The notes under the pieces are model-generated. The model did no database searches. It was given only the letters and a program-made list of their open reading frames with translations, and was not told where the DNA came from. The position numbers were made by a program, and so were the translations under genes. Positions 50,770 through 62,957 of a stretch of 64,000 nt of DNA are shown one piece after another. How positions within the stretch are numbered: position 1 is the first letter of the stretch; the number at the start of each line of letters is the position of its first letter. The DNA is taken from assembly GCA_018894105.1 (NCBI GenBank), contig CM032121.1:3891007-3955006 (forward strand). Reading direction: 5' to 3'. This stretch comes from Jacaranda mimosifolia (taxonomy: Eukaryota > Streptophyta > Magnoliopsida > Lamiales > Bignoniaceae).

Positions 50770-51076
50770 TGCTAACTAAATGACTGGAACATATGTTGGA
50801 AGAAAAAAAATGTTTATGTCTGTTATTTTTTTCTTATTCCCAATAGTACTACATGGTTCCTTTCTTATAGGAGATCATGAAGGAGAAGAAAAAAAAGAAA
50901 CCTAATAATCTATTCTAGACCAAATCTCTTGATTTAAGGAGATTGCCTGCATCTGACTAAAAATAGAAAAAATCCCTACATATTAACAATCTAATCAAAT
51001 CATCCTAAATAATTTAGCAAGATTTCAGCTAACTAACTCCTAGAATTATTGCTCAATATCAACCTTATTTTCCACA
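50770..51076 (-). repeat. 3' LTR of the Copia element
   Basis: 307 bp, reading tgctaactaaatgactggaa at its left end and ccttattttccaca at its right end. On the minus strand it starts TG and ends CA. It is followed on the element side by the polypurine tract. Confidence 0.92.
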
Positions 51077-51083
51077 CTCCCCC

Positions 51084-54000
51084 TCAAGGTGGCTTGAAGA
51101 TGTCTTCCATTGCCAGCTTGCTAATCAACCTGTCAAATTGTGCCTTGAGTAACCTTTTAGTCAGTACATCAGCAATCTGATTCGTGGTTGGGATGTACAC
51201 CATGCAAATTAATCCATTATCCAGTTTTTCTTTGATAAAATGCTTATCTACTTCAACATGCTTTGTTCTATTATGGAGAACTGGGTTATGAGCAATTGAA
51301 ATAGCTGCTTTATTATCACAATACACCTTCATAGGTGAGGGATTAGAGATCCTCAAATCTTCTAGGAGTCTTTTAATCCAAATCACCTCACAGATTCCTT
51401 GAGCAACTGACCTAAATTCTGCTTCTACACTACTCCTTGCCACCACATTTTGTTTCTTACTTCGCCAAGTAACAAGGTTTCCACCAAAAAAAGTACAATA
51501 GCCAGAAGTAGATCTTCTATCAGGAACATTCCCTGCCCAGTCTGCATCAGTGTAGGCTTCAATTTGTAGATGCCCACGGTTTTTGAATAACAATCCTTTC
51601 CCAGGAGTCCCTTTTAAGTATCTCAGAATTCTATAAACAGCATTAAAGTGTTCAGGTCCTGGTGAATGCGTGAATTGACTCACCATGCTTACTGCAAAAG
51701 CTATGTCGGGACGTGTATGAGATAAATAAATCAGCTTTCCAACAAGTCTTTGGTATTGTTCCCTGTTCATCACCTCTTCAGATTTAGCAAATTGAAGCTT
51801 TCGATTAGGTTCAATTGGAGTTTCAGATGCCTTGGCCCCAAGTAAACCTATCTCACCAAGTAAATCAAGAACATATTTACGTTGATTAACAAATACACCT
51901 TCCTTTGATCTAGCGAACTCCATCCCAAGAAAATATTTTAGAGCTCCTAAATCTTTGATCTCAAAGTCATCAGCTAGTCTCCTCTTCAATCTTTCTAATT
52001 CATCATCATCAGAACCTGTCAAAATTATGTCATCTACATAAACAATCAAGATAGCAATTTTTCCTTCTCTTGAATGTTTATAAAACATAGTATGATCTGC
52101 TTGACTTTGACAATAACCATGGCCCTTTACTACATTCCCAAAACGTTCAAACCATGCTCTCGGAGATTGTTTAAGTCCATATAAGGACTTTTTCAGTCTA
52201 CAAACTTTACCTTCACCAAACTTTTCCTCAAATCCTGGTGGTAAGCTCATAAAAACTTCCTCTTGTAAATCTCCATTTAGAAAAGCATTCTTAACATCTA
52301 ACTGATGCAATGGCCAATTTGAATTCACGGCTAGGGAAAGTAGAACCCGAATTGTGTTCATTTTTGCCACTGGAGCAAATGTCTCCTGATAATCAATTCC
52401 ATAGGTTTGGGTGAATCCCTTTGCCACAAGTCTTGCCTTATACCGTTCTATGCTTCCATCAACTTTACATTTCACGGTAAATACCCATTTACACCCAACT
52501 ATCTTTTTATCTCTCGGCAAGTCAACAACCTCCCAAGTGCCACTTTTTCTAAGAGCATTCATCTCTTCAATAACTGCTAGTTTCCAATTTGGATCACCTA
52601 GAGCTTCCTGAATGTTTCTTGGAACAAACAAGTGAGAAACTTTAGTTATAAATGCTGTATGATTGTGAGATAGCCTCTGGTAAGATAAGTACTTGGCAAT
52701 TGGGTGCTTTGTACAAGCACGAGGTTTCTTGCGAATAGCTACAGGAACATTAAGATCTGGAAACTCATTGTTAAGAGACAAAATTGGAGAAGGAATTGGA
52801 GTAGAAAGAGGAATAAGGCTAAGATTACCTAGAATTTGCAAAGATCCATTCCTTGGGGATTTTGGTTGGTCTTGTGCTGAATTGATAGCTTGATCTTTAC
52901 TATTTTGATGAGTTCTCCTTCTAGTATAAACCAGAAGCTCTGGATCCTTTTGTAGTATTTCCTTCCTCGTTTGTGAAACATCTATACTTGGCAACGGAAG
53001 ATTGGGATCTCCTAAATTTTCAACATCTTGAACATCTTTTACCACTATTGGTGCTTCAGAAATGTTGTGGACTGGATTTGGTAGAGGAGTAGAAATACTC
53101 CAAAAGTTGTCTTTATTCTCTGTCTCTCCCTGAAGATGATTTTTGCCAAAAAAGGGCTGACTTTCTAGAAAAGAGACGTCCATGCTAACAAAAGTTTTCC
53201 TAGTTTGAGGGTTGTAGCACTTGTATTCCTTTTTGTTTGGTGCATAACCTATAAAAACACATTTTTCAGCCCTAGGATCAAGCTTAGACCTAAATGTGTT
53301 AGGTATATGAACAAAAACAGTGCAGCCAAACACCTTTAAAGGTAAATCAGAATGTATTCTAGATGTAGGAAAACTTTTCTTGAAACATTCTAAAGGTGTG
53401 GTAAAATTCAAAACTCGTGTTGGCATTCTATTAATCAAATATGATGCTATTAGAACTGCTTCTCCCCATAAATACTTTGGAACATGCATAGAAAACATCA
53501 TTGTACGGGCCACTTCGAGAAGATGTTTATTTTTTCTTTCAGCAATTCCATTTTGTTTGGGGGTATCTCGACATGTGGACTGATGGTGAACACCTTTTTC
53601 ATTTAGAAAACTTCCCAAGCATTCATTAATATATTCTAGTCCATTATGAGAGTGTAATATGCTGATTTTTGTTTGAAAATTATTTTCAACCATATTGTAA
53701 AAGGTTTTGAATAATTTTTCCACTTCAGATTTTTCACTCATCAAATATATCCAACACAACCGTGTGTGATCATCAATGAAAGTCACAAACCATTTTTTTC
53801 CTGAGCCTGTGCTAACTTTTGAAGGTCCCCAAACATCACTATGGATTAAATAAAATGGTTTTGAATGACGGTAGGGTTTTGAGATATAAGTAGCACGGTG
53901 GCTTTTTGATAAATAACAACTTTCACATTGAAAGGATGAGAAATCCAAATTTTTAAACAAAGTAGGAAACAAATGTTTAAGATAAGGAAAACTAGGATGA

Positions 54001-54734
54001 CCTAACCTAAGGTGCCAAAGCATTATTTGCTCATTAACAGGAATTAAACGACTACCACCAAGTCCATGAGCTTTTTTATCATTGAAAGGGTTGTCATCAA
54101 AGTAGTAAAGACCTTCTATCATCTTAGCACTGCCAATCATCCTCCCCGAGTTTTGGTCCTTAAATTCGCAGTGAGAATCAAAGAAAGTAATACGACAATT
54201 AGAATCTTTGGATAGTTTACTCACAGATAAAAGGTTACATGCAAGTTTAGGAACATGAAGAACAAATTTTAGCTCTATTTGTTCAGAAATTTTTATTAAA
54301 CCTTTCCCTGCAATAGGTGAGAAACTACCATCAGCAATTCTAATTTTTTCATTGCCAGAACTGGGTGAATAGGTACTGTATAAGTGAGATTTAGAGGTCA
54401 TGTGATCAGAAGCTCCTGAATCTATAATCCACGGAGCAGAATTTGAATTACAAGATAGAGCATTAGGGTTGCTACCTGTTTGAGCAAGAGAAACACTAGG
54501 AGTACCAGGTGAAGGATTGGATTTTAGCAGTTTGAGAAGATGATCCATCTGCTCTTTAGTGAATGGACTTATCTCGGCTTCATTTGCTGAGGGATACACA
54601 TGTCTAGGTTTATCACCAGCCTTGTTGTTTTTCCAGTTTGTAGGTTTGCCATGAAGCTTCCAGCAATTTTCCCGAGTATGTCGAGGTTTATTGCAGTGGT
54701 CACACCAAATTCTAGGCCTTTGATCTGCCCTTTG
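51084..54734 (-). CDS. Copia pol region (zinc knuckle, protease, integrase, RT, RNase H)
   Basis: One open frame of about 1,217 codons runs from just after an in-frame TAG (54735-54737) to the stop at 51084. In order it holds a CX2CX4HX4C zinc knuckle (CDHC...HTRENC), aspartic protease [11 protein letters not shown], the integrase HHCC region (HLRLGH...CESC) and integrase core (HSDVWGP...AERKN). Reverse transcriptase ([12 protein letters not shown]) and RNase H ([21 protein letters not shown]) follow. Pol is otherwise free of stops. At the second integrase acid position, where the family has SDNG, this copy reads SHNG (codon 53646-53648), losing a catalytic Asp. Lesions between gag and pol make this copy unlikely to be autonomous. 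Confidence 0.9.
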   Translation of the reverse strand, partial: QRADQRPRIWCDHCNKPRHTRENCWKLHGKPTNWKNNKAGDKPRHVYPSANEAEISPFTKEQMDHLLKLLKSNPSPGTPSVSLAQTGSNPNALSCNSNSAPWIIDSGASDHMTSKSHLYSTYSPSSGNEKIRIADGSFSPIAGKGLIKISEQIELKFVLHVPKLACNLLSVSKLSKDSNCRITFFDSHCEFKDQNSGRMIGSAKMIEGLYYFDDNPFNDKKAHGLGGSRLIPVNEQIMLWHLRLGHPSFPYLKHLFPTLFKNLDFSSFQCESCYLSKSHRATYISKPYRHSKPFYLIHSDVWGPSKVSTGSGKKWFVTFIDDHTRLCWIYLMSEKSEVEKLFKTFYNMVENNFQTKISILHSHNGLEYINECLGSFLNEKGVHHQSTCRDTPKQNGIAERKNKHLLEVARTMMFSMHVPKYLWGEAVLIASYLINRMPTRVLNFTTPLECFKKSFPTSRIHSDLPLKVFGCTVFVHIPNTFRSKLDPRAEKCVFIGYAPNKKEYKCYNPQTRKTFVSMDVSFLESQPFFGKNHLQGETENKDNFWSISTPLPNPVHNISEAPIVVKDVQDVENLGDPNLPLPSIDVSQTRKEILQKDPELLVYTRRRTHQNSKDQAINSAQDQPKSPRNGSLQILGNLSLIPLSTPIPSPILSLNNEFPDLNVPVAIRKKPRACTKHPIAKYLSYQRLSHNHTAFITKVSHLFVPRNIQEALGDPNWKLAVIEEMNALRKSGTWEVVDLPRDKKIVGCKWVFTVKCKVDGSIERYKARLVAKGFTQTYGIDYQETFAPVAKMNTIRVLLSLAVNSNWPLHQLDVKNAFLNGDLQEEVFMSLPPGFEEKFGEGKVCRLKKSLYGLKQSPRAWFERFGNVVKGHGYCQSQADHTMFYKHSREGKIAILIVYVDDIILTGSDDDELERLKRRLADDFEIKDLGALKYFLGMEFARSKEGVFVNQRKYVLDLLGEIGLLGAKASETPIEPNRKLQFAKSEEVMNREQYQRLVGKLIYLSHTRPDIAFAVSMVSQFTHSPGPEHFNAVYRILRYLKGTPGKGLLFKNRGHLQIEAYTDADWAGNVPDRRSTSGYCTFFGGNLVTWRSKKQNVVARSSVEAEFRSVAQGICEVIWIKRLLEDLRISNPSPMKVYCDNKAAISIAHNPVLHNRTKHVEVDKHFIKEKLDNGLICMVYIPTTNQIADVLTKRLLKAQFDRLISKLAMEDIFKPP

Positions 54735-54801
54735 CTAGTAGGGGAGATTCTTGTTATTATTGGCATCAAATGCAGCCAATGCTGAATTCTGAAGAGATGC
54801 A

Positions 54802-55515
54802 CTAGCAACCTTTTGTTCCAAGCATCACACTGCTGCGGCTCTCTTCCCTTCTGACTTCAGCAAATACTTCACTAATTGGAGGTAGAGGTCGCCTCTCAAT
54901 TATTCGTCTTCTTACCTCATCAAACTCAATATTAAGTCCTGCAAGAAACTTGAAGATGCGATTGTCCTCCACCATCTTTTTGTAGTGATTGCAGTCATCA
55001 ATAGACTTCCATTCATAATCATTGAACATATCAAGATCTTGCCATACCCTTTTCAGTGAGTTGAAGTACTCAGTGACACTATCCTCTCCTTGTTGAATTT
55101 CTCTAAGTTTCAAAGTCAATTCATAAACTTGGGATTGATTACCCATATCAGAGTACATCTGGTTGACATTATCCCACAGCTCCTTGGCTGTCGAATAGCA
55201 CATATAGTTGGAACTAATTTCTTCTTCCATACAGTTAACAAGCCATGTCATGACCATAAAGTTTTCTGCCTCCCATGCAACATACAAAGGGCTTGTCTTT
55301 GCTGGTTCCTTCATATCACCAGTTAAGTATCCCATCTTTCCTCTGCCCCTAATGTACATTCGTACGGACTGAGACCATCGCAAAAAATTATCTCCATTTA
55401 ATCTAATAGTTGTAATCTGAACTGAGTGTGTATCAGATGCTTTAGTTTCAATATTTCGCGAGGAAACATTAGGAGTAGTTTCGGAAGGAGCAATATCAAA
55501 CGAACTGTCTGACAT
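54802..55515 (-). CDS. Copia gag (capsid-like) region, frame-disrupted at its 3' end
   Basis: 237 codons with the Copia-type gag fold features: RLNGDNFLRWSQSVRMYIRG near the start and LWDNVNQMYSD, then FKFLAGLNIEFDEVRRRI. The frame stops at 54802-54804, just before the zinc-knuckle region, which continues in a different frame. A small indel near 54805-54820 is inferred. The normal product assembles virus-like particles around the element RNA. Confidence 0.85.
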   Translation of the reverse strand: MSDSSFDIAPSETTPNVSSRNIETKASDTHSVQITTIRLNGDNFLRWSQSVRMYIRGRGKMGYLTGDMKEPAKTSPLYVAWEAENFMVMTWLVNCMEEEISSNYMCYSTAKELWDNVNQMYSDMGNQSQVYELTLKLREIQQGEDSVTEYFNSLKRVWQDLDMFNDYEWKSIDDCNHYKKMVEDNRIFKFLAGLNIEFDEVRRRIIERRPLPPISEVFAEVRREESRSSVMLGTKGC

Positions 55516-55577
55516 GGTGAGTAATTAGCTAAGGTTTTCAAATGAGAGGATCAGTAGCCAACTTGGCTCTGATACCA

Positions 55578-55881
55578 TGCTAACTAAATGACTGAAACAT
55601 ATGTTGGAAGAAAAAATATGTTTCTGTCTGTTATTTTTTTCTTATTCCCAATAGTATTACATGGTTCCCTTCTTATAGGAGATCATGAAGGAGAAGAAAA
55701 AAAAGAAACCTAATAATCTATTCTAGACCAAATCCCTTGATTTAAGGAGATTGCCTGCATCTGACTAAAAATAGAAAAAATCCTTACATATTAACAATCT
55801 AATCAAATCATCCTAAATAATTTAGCAAGATTTCAGCTAACTAACTCCTAGAATTATTGCTCAATATCAGCCTTATTTTCC

Positions 55882-55884
<3 letters not shown>
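55578..55884 (-). repeat. 5' LTR of the Copia element
   Basis: 307 bp, same boundaries as the left LTR, with the primer-binding site directly adjoining at about 55565-55577. It serves as promoter and start of the element transcript on the minus strand. Confidence 0.92.
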
Positions 55885-55917
<33 letters not shown>

Positions 55918-57092
55918 ATTATTACTTGAGCACTTATTTTGATATGTTGACATTTATGAAGCTCTTTCATTTTTTAAACTTTTGAATAAATGAATTTTTT
56001 AATGAAACTATCAAATGAGGAGGCTTTACCCTTCTCAACATCCATGTGCATGTGACGTGGGAGAATGGTTTATAGAAAAAGAAATCCTTGTTTTTTCTAA
56101 TGTGAGAAAAGTTTTGATATCATCAAAAACTCACTAATTGAGGGATTTGACTGAATGCCTATGGTCTTCAGTAATGACAAGTAACACCGTGTGATGATAT
56201 TTAAATATATCGTTAGCAATAAATGGTTCAACTATGCAATGAGTTGTCTCGTCGACATATGAGCATAAGAAAATGTGTTTTTAATGAGTTAGAGAAGAAA
56301 CATGATTTATAAAGTGCTAAAGAAAAGACAATATTTGATATTACCAAATACAGTTTAATATTTTTTTATATGTCTAATCAATGTTTCATATTATATTTTA
56401 GTGTGTATTATTTGATTTGTATATTTTGAGATAGAAAAGGTTAACTTTGAAATTTCATTAGAATTTGTGGTCTTAGAATCGATTTTTTGGAAAGTTGAAT
56501 CCATGAGATACATGTGGGAGGTTTAAGTAGGTGTGCAAAGGAGGCTTGCGATCCGGCTCGGGCAGTTTGACTTGAGTTAAATCAAGTCCGAACTCTATTT
56601 GAAATTAATTTCGAATTGTCTGTATTTAGATTTGAGGTTTGCGAGTTGATATAACTAATTATTGTCTCTATTTTATTAATAAATATATGCTATATCACTA
56701 TTATTTTATTTTGATTTCTAGCTCTAGCTCGCAGTTATTTAAACTCACTTGAAAATTCTCAAGCTAATCTTGAGCTCAAAATGCTAAGCCCTCCGAGCTC
56801 AATCTCGAGTTTAATACATATATTTCAAGTTTGAACACGAAATTTCTCCATACTTGGCTCAATTGCAATCCTAAGTTCAAATCATTAGTGCTAAATTGAC
56901 AAAATTTTTGGGGCGATTGCAATCTTCCAAAAATAACAAATTCACCCAAAATTGAAAGCTTGAAGAGATTTTGGAAAACAAAACAAAGTAAGCCCTATAT
57001 TATCGTTGTCTCCCCTTTGCACTCTGCACAAGTTTCTACAGCAAAAGTGAAATCTCCACAAAACCTAACTCTCATCTTCCTAGAAAGGTACT

Positions 57093-57490
57093 AAATGTCA
57101 CAACTGAATAGTCTTAGTCTAGGCTTCAAACTTCAACCGCTAAAGGGAACTAGAACTTTCTAGTATACCAAAGGCTGGGAAAGCCGAGGCTAGGGTTCCA
57201 AACCTCGCCTAGCACCAGGCGTTGTTCTGCCTGGTACGGCCCTGGACTGTGGAGAAATATAATAAGATGGAGCCTACCCGGACGAAGTAGATAGATCAAA
57301 GGAATAGAATCCAGGTGGTTCTTATGCCACTTTTGATGGTCTCGGTTCGAACGAGATACATGGAAAACCATTAGATCGATAGCCGGGGTAATTTCCTTCC
57401 CACTCCGAGGCATATTGATCTGGATCCCTGGGAACAGGTTTTAGAGAAGTAGATGGCTCGTCCCCACTGGGAGATGGGAAACGAGTATGT
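57093..57490. other. GC-richer insertion in duplication copy 2, probably organelle-derived (NUMT-like)
   Basis: Copy 1 reads straight through cctagaatggtacgttttcc, then ttcaatatgc, at 48027-48060. Copy 2 breaks after cctagaaaggta and resumes at ttccttcaattctgc (57491). The roughly 400 bp between is near 50% GC, in about 35% GC surroundings, with text such as ccgaggctagggttccaaac and gaggcatattgatctggatc that has the look of plant mitochondrial DNA. Organelle origin is inference; the insertion itself is seen directly. Confidence 0.6.
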
Positions 57491-57829
57491 CTTCCTTCAA
57501 TTCTGCAAAATCTTTTTGTGCTTTTATCTTTTTAATATGCTGTCCGCATTAAACAGGAAAGCTAATTCCTCGAATTTTGAGTGTTCAGTGAAAATGTGAA
57601 TGGAATATCGTATGAGAATTGTTGCTGGATCATATTCTAAACAAAGGTTGTGAAGGATAAACTGCGAGCGGATTTACATTTTCAAAAATCTCAAGCGCGA
57701 GGAAATTTGGCATTTGGTTAATTTGCAGATAATAACTGATGAGATGAGATAATGATTGATGCTTGAATATTTTTCTTTCCCTCACCCTCGCTTCCCTTGA
57801 CTGCTTCTTTCAAGGACAAACCCTAGTGT

Positions 57830-60500
57830 TAAATGTCTTTTTAACTAAATTAACCAACTGATCATGCAATAAATATCTGATTTGAGTAGCTGACCTAATT
57901 ATTTTAGTTCTGATACTCCCTCTTGAGAAGGACGGTAAATATTTTTCACGGCTATCTTAGATAGAAGCTGATACAGAGATGAACTGGGGATGGTTTTTGT
58001 GAACATGTCTGTGAGTTGATGTTGAGATTGGATGGGCAAGAGCTTGAAGAGGCCCTGCAGTGATCTTCTAATGCATGAAGTGGCAATCTATTTCTATGTA
58101 TATGGTTCTCTCATGAAAAGTGGTATTGGAGGCAATATGCATGGCGGCTTGGTTGTCACATAAGAGTAGGGATGGCATAGTGAGTTGGATGTGGGAGTCA
58201 TGCAAAAGTTGTTGGATGGTAGTATTTCACTTGTTGTGGCAGCTAGGCACGATACTTGGTCCGTGCAAAAGATTTGGAGATTGTGGAATGCTTCTTGGCT
58301 TTCCAAGAGATGACAGAATCTCGAAGGAAGATGCAAAAGCCTGTGGCAGATTTCACGGCATGATCCCTAATCTACATTGAGAATGCTTTGAGCTGCAAGG
58401 TAGAGAAGGATGAGAAGAACAGTCCTTAGCTAGGTTGCATATTCAAATATTTGAGCAGATGATGAGCAGCATGTAAGTGAGGAATCCATGGGTGAGCTAC
58501 ATACTGACTGAGCTTGTGCACACCGAATATGATGTCTAGCTGGGTGAGAGTGAGATACAACAATTTACCAATGATCCTAGGGTATTGAGTAACATCTTGA
58601 AGTGGTTCATCATTTGTTGCACTGAGCTGAAAGTTGGGATTTGTAGGTTCATTAGCTGGTTTGCAAGCAAGCACTCCTATGTCTTTTGGGGGCTGTAGAG
58701 TTTATTGTGTTTGAGTAACGACAATGCCTTGATAGGGTGAGCTATTTTAAGGCCAAGGAAGTGTTTAAGATCTCCTAATTCTTTAAGTTTGATCTTTAAT
58801 TGGAGTAATAGTTTGAGAGAAGATATTGCATGCTTGGAAGGTCCCATGATAATATTGTCATCAACATGTACCACAAGAGCCACAAATGATGATCCAAGGC
58901 CCTAGGTGAATAAAGAGTAATCTGACTTAGATTGTGTAAAGCCATGCGGTGCAGTTCTAGAGAGAATTTGGCATACCATTGTCTGAATGCTTGTTTCAGA
59001 CCATAGATAGACTTGTATAGCTCGCCAGCTTCCATGATGAATTAGATGACTCTCCTTGATTGTGATGTCACGTATGCAAATCCACATATACTTCCTCAAA
59101 GGATCACATTGAGGAAAGTGTTATTTATATCAAGTTGAATGGGATTCCATTTTTGGATGGCTAGTAATAGCTGAGAGCAATTTTGTTGTAACAAAATTGG
59201 CCATAGGAGAAGTCTAACCCTTCCTATTAGGCATACCCTTTGTCTATGTTTGCATCTGCCCGATATTTGATTTTGTATATCCATCTGTATTCCTGAGTAT
59301 GTTTGTTCGGAGGTAGAGGTACAACTATCCTGGTGGTGTTGTTTTTCATAACATCTAAATCTGCTTTAGTTGTGAGTGTGGATATTTGACTGCTTGGTGC
59401 TTAAAATTATGGTTCACTGTGTGAGGAGATATTGAGAGTGAGGTTTCTCCAAGTTGGGGAGAGATGATCATAGGATATATAGTTGGATATGGGAAATGGT
59501 GTGTGGGAGGTAATATAATTGTTATGGTTAAGAAGATAGCAATGGAGTTCCTCTAGATAGCATGGAGGGCTGGTGACTCTAGAAGACCTCCTGAGGTGTA
59601 TATTAGACTGTGTGGAGCTGGGAGTGGAAGATTATATGTGGTAATGGTAAGTTGTGATGTAGTTGATGAGCTTTTGTGAGTGAGATGGGGAAGTACAAAG
59701 TCAGGGAATGGGTTATAAGGGGAATTTGTAATTTGATTAAGTGGAAAGAGAACAATTCTTCGTGGAACACCATATCCTAGGATACCATATTTACTGACAC
59801 TCAAGATCATACAGTTTCTACCTTTTCATGCTATTAGAGTAACCTATGAAGACATAAGTTCTTGCTCTAGATTGGAATTTGATTTGTGTTTGGATAGGGT
59901 GGAGACAAATTCCAAATAGCTAAATACTCTAAAATGAGAGTAGTCAATGGTAAATTTATATAGTAGCTCTTATGGAGACTTCTATTTATGATGAGTGTGG
60001 CTATGAGGACACCATAAGACCAAAATTGTCTAGGAATTTTGGATTGGAAATATAGGGTATGTGCAATATCGAGAAGGTGTTGGTGCTTTCTTTCTACTAT
60101 AGAGTCTTGTTGTGGTTTCTCAATACATGAAAATTGATGTAGAACTCTTTTGGCTTTGAAGAACTTAGCAGAAAAAAGGTCTTTGGCATTGTCAACCTAA
60201 AGGCTGAAATTGTGGCATCGGATTAAGTGGTGACTAGATTGAAGAAGCATGGTATGATATGAGTTGAATTCGGATTTGTGTAAACTTGGTATATTCATCG
60301 GCTAAATATAATAAGCATGTATCATGTGAGCGTTCACCGTGAGATCCCCATATATCAGCATGAATTAGATCAAAATGAGCTTGAGACATATGATTGAAAA
60401 GGAAGCAATCTTTGTTTAGCTAGAGGATGTATGCAGCAAGGTACAGTTATTTGAATTGAAAATGTTACAAATTTACAATGTTATTGGGAGTTCATGCTGG
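57830..60500 (-). pseudogene. Decayed Copia retrotransposon
   Basis: Minus-strand fragments in broken frames follow the Copia pol order from right to left. At about 58980-59025 is SIYGLKQAFRQWYAKF (RT), at about 58860 VHVDDNIIMGPS (the YVDD box region), at about 58750 LGDLKHFLGLKIA, and at 58426-58674 QYPRIIGKLLYLTLTQLDII (RNase H-linked region). Integrase-like text lies at 59.9-60.4 kb. Many stops and frameshifts are present. A polypurine-like ctccctcttgagaagg near 57918 marks the 3' end beside a truncated LTR. It is far older than the Copia element at 50.8-55.9 kb. Confidence 0.8.
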
Positions 60501-61603
60501 CATTTTTGGGTTTAGGTTTATGCTTGTTATGTTTGCTAGAAACTAGAATTACATTTGAGTTAAAATTATGTACGCTAAGAATCTTTATTGGGCTAATATC
60601 TTTGAGGAGATGGTATGATTAACAATTGAAATGAGGAGTTAGCTACTTTTCCAACCCCTCCTGATTTGAATTGTGTTGGAACTCTGTACTTCATTATTTT
60701 TAGGAATGCTGCTACACTTTTTCATTTGCACCTCTAAGCCCTTTCCTATCATCAATGGCTCAATCCACCTCTAAGCTGTTTCCTATCATCAATGGTTCAA
60801 TCCAGCTCCTGCTAATATTGATTATATGACAACCACTGGAGATTGGTGCAGGATCTAATTTGAACCCTTTATGTCACTTGAGAATACTTGAGATCAAATA
60901 TTAAAAGGAGATGAAAAAGAATGGACATTTGGGACATAGAAAGTATGAGAGTTACTTCTGGAAAATTAATTTAATTTGGAATTATGGTAATCCTTATGTA
61001 TATTCAAACTATATAAGGGTGACAATTGGGACCGTGATGGTATGCTTTTGTCTTTCTGAGATGGTCGCCTAAGATAGCAACAACCACTGGAGCTTGAGAT
61101 GGCAATTGCGACATGGCCCTGGTGGCGGAGTGTGGTTGTTGTAGTTGGTGATTTGATTCTTTTCCCTTTTTCCTGAATCAAAATATTTTTGGGAAAAACA
61201 TGAATTTAAGGTTACTATTATTTTATTTCAACTTAGTTAAATTTCTACTTTACAGTTTCAATGAATTTGAGGTTACCTAATTAACGCTTGGCTTAATAAT
61301 TTGGTTTTTAGTTCTTCTTGTTTTGGTTCCATTAGAACCAAAAGCTGAATTGAAACTATTATTTTTAATTGATTAAATCAAAAACAATATAAAAAATTAA
61401 GTTCTGTTTATGCTTTGGTGCATGCGCAGCTCCAGCTGTCAAACATGCTACAATATCTTTGGATGTCAGTCTCAATAATCCTACTTATCTTTTTGCCCAA
61501 GAATTTAAATTGTGCCTTCATGTTAGTATCTTTTAGCTTTTGTTGGTGTGTTTGGTTGGTTGGTCTCTAAAAAGTACAAATTATGACTAGCTCATTTTAA
61601 CTT
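60500..61603. other. Unassigned stretch beyond the decayed Copia
   Basis: It may contain the eroded gag and 5' LTR of the decayed element. A small direct repeat of about 40 bp (cctctaagc-tttcctatcatcaatgg, near 60733-60800) occurs twice. No gene is supported. Confidence 0.35.
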
Positions 61604-61611
61604 CTATTATG

Positions 61612-62503
61612 CATAGTTGTCAAAAGCGCTGATAGCGTGCGTGAAGCGCACCTTATTGCCATACGCAACAAGGTTATACATAGCGCATGCTTCGTTGCGC
61701 TACCTGCACTACACTAAACCCAGTCTTTTTTATAGAAAAAAAAAAAAAAAAGAAATAGAAGTCGCTACTCAGTTTTTAGGAAAGAGAAAGGGATAGAAAT
61801 GTATTAGGGCTTTAAGTTTTTGGCCAAAACTCTAAAACCCAGAAAACCCAACCCCTCTTCCTGACTTTTGCCCTTCCCACCAGCAAGAAACGAGTAGCAA
61901 CAGCCTTCTTCTTCATATGAAGAGCAACAGCAGTCCACTTCTTCGCAATCTCGCCCTCTTCTTGACTTCTCCATGGAAGTAGCAGCCCTCCTCATCTTTT
62001 TTTGTTCTTTCATTCTTATTTCTGTCATCTTCTTCTTCCCCGTTTTTTTTACCCCTCCCTTCACTTCCCTCTCTTTTTTGTGTCCTTCCATTTTACTGTA
62101 CTTAATATGCTAATTTTGGTTTCCAAGAGTGGGCAAAATCTGAATGTTAATTACTGGGTAAAAAAGGTTTCAGGGCTTTGAAGTAAATTTTTTATTTACT
62201 AAATTTATTTAATTGTTCAAGTGCTAAAAATTTTAATTTGTTAAATATTATGCTAAAATGCTGAATTTAATTTATTAATTTTTTTTAATGCTGAATTGTT
62301 GGTTTGGTGTCCAAACGTGACTTCATTGTGTTTGTGATTATTTAGTTGTTGATTCTTTATAATAGGTACATATATTGGTATTTTAGGTATATATTAGAAA
62401 TATATACATATATATATTTATTGAGCGCTTAAATTCAATAAAGCGTGCTATAGCTCCTGCAGACCTTTACGTGTTGATGTGCTTCGCGCTACTGACAACT
62501 ATG
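61612..62503. mobile_element. Non-autonomous hAT transposon, 892 bp, with exact 8-bp target duplication
   Basis: The terminal inverted repeats are catagttgtcaaaagcgc (61612) and gcgctactgacaactatg (ending 62503). The 8-mer ctattatg is duplicated exactly at 61604-61611 and 62504-62511, the hAT-type size. Subterminal regions are rich in gcgc/agcgc motifs on both sides. No intact transposase is present; the interior is purine/pyrimidine-rich low complexity. Confidence 0.9.
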
Positions 62504-62957
62504 CTATTATGCAACAGTGCTGTCTAGCCAAACAACTTTTTATGATTTAATACAGCATTGTTGTACCTTGAAGAAATATCATATTATGCTCTCTATGTTT
62601 GCCATGTCCTATAAGGTGCCGTTGGTTTCTTATGAACAAGCCTTTCTATCTTTTTGTCAAGTGACAAGGTTAATTTCATTCTCTTGTTTCTAGAATCTCT
62701 ATTTGTTTTGTCCAAAATTTCCCTTTCTCTTCCACAAACCTTTGCTTGTACCTTCTAGTTTATGTATACTTATCATCTCTTTGCCTCAATAGCTCTTCTC
62801 TGTACATTCCAATCATGTATTACTTTTGTGTCATCCCCATTCAAAAGAAAGCTTAGTTGTCCGTCATCCTTTTGACTAGAATATTGCTGTTCATAGATCA
62901 AAGCTTCATCAATAACGGTTTCTATATGTTGGTCTAGAACCGAAAGATATATCTTTA

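Larger units (their letters stand above)
50770..55884 (-). mobile_element. Copia-superfamily LTR retrotransposon, about 5.1 kb, near-complete
   Basis: Two 307-bp LTRs (50770-51076 and 55578-55884) bound gag and pol on the minus strand. Next to the right LTR, tggctctgatacca is the complement of the TGGTATCAGAGC primer-binding site (initiator tRNA-Met type). Next to the left LTR, the complement of ctccccctcaagg is a polypurine tract. The order protease-integrase-RT-RNase H identifies Copia. By eye the LTRs differ at 8 positions (about 97.4% identity), so insertion was recent. It landed in an (AT)n run, so the 5-bp target duplication cannot be distinguished from the repeat. Confidence 0.93.
49495..57820. 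repeat. Segmental duplication, copy 2
   Basis: Same-orientation partner of 41545-48370. It is interrupted by a Copia element (50770-55884) inside an AT microsatellite and by a GC-rich insertion (about 57093-57490). Its right edge meets a decayed Copia element. The continuous host sequence across 55990-56200 shows the pre-insertion state of the MITE/Helitron region of copy 1. Confidence 0.75.

Noticed and set aside
61804..62091. 95-codon minus-strand frame rich in Lys/Glu
   Set aside because: It lies inside the hAT element in low-complexity pyrimidine-rich DNA; no transposase motif is present.
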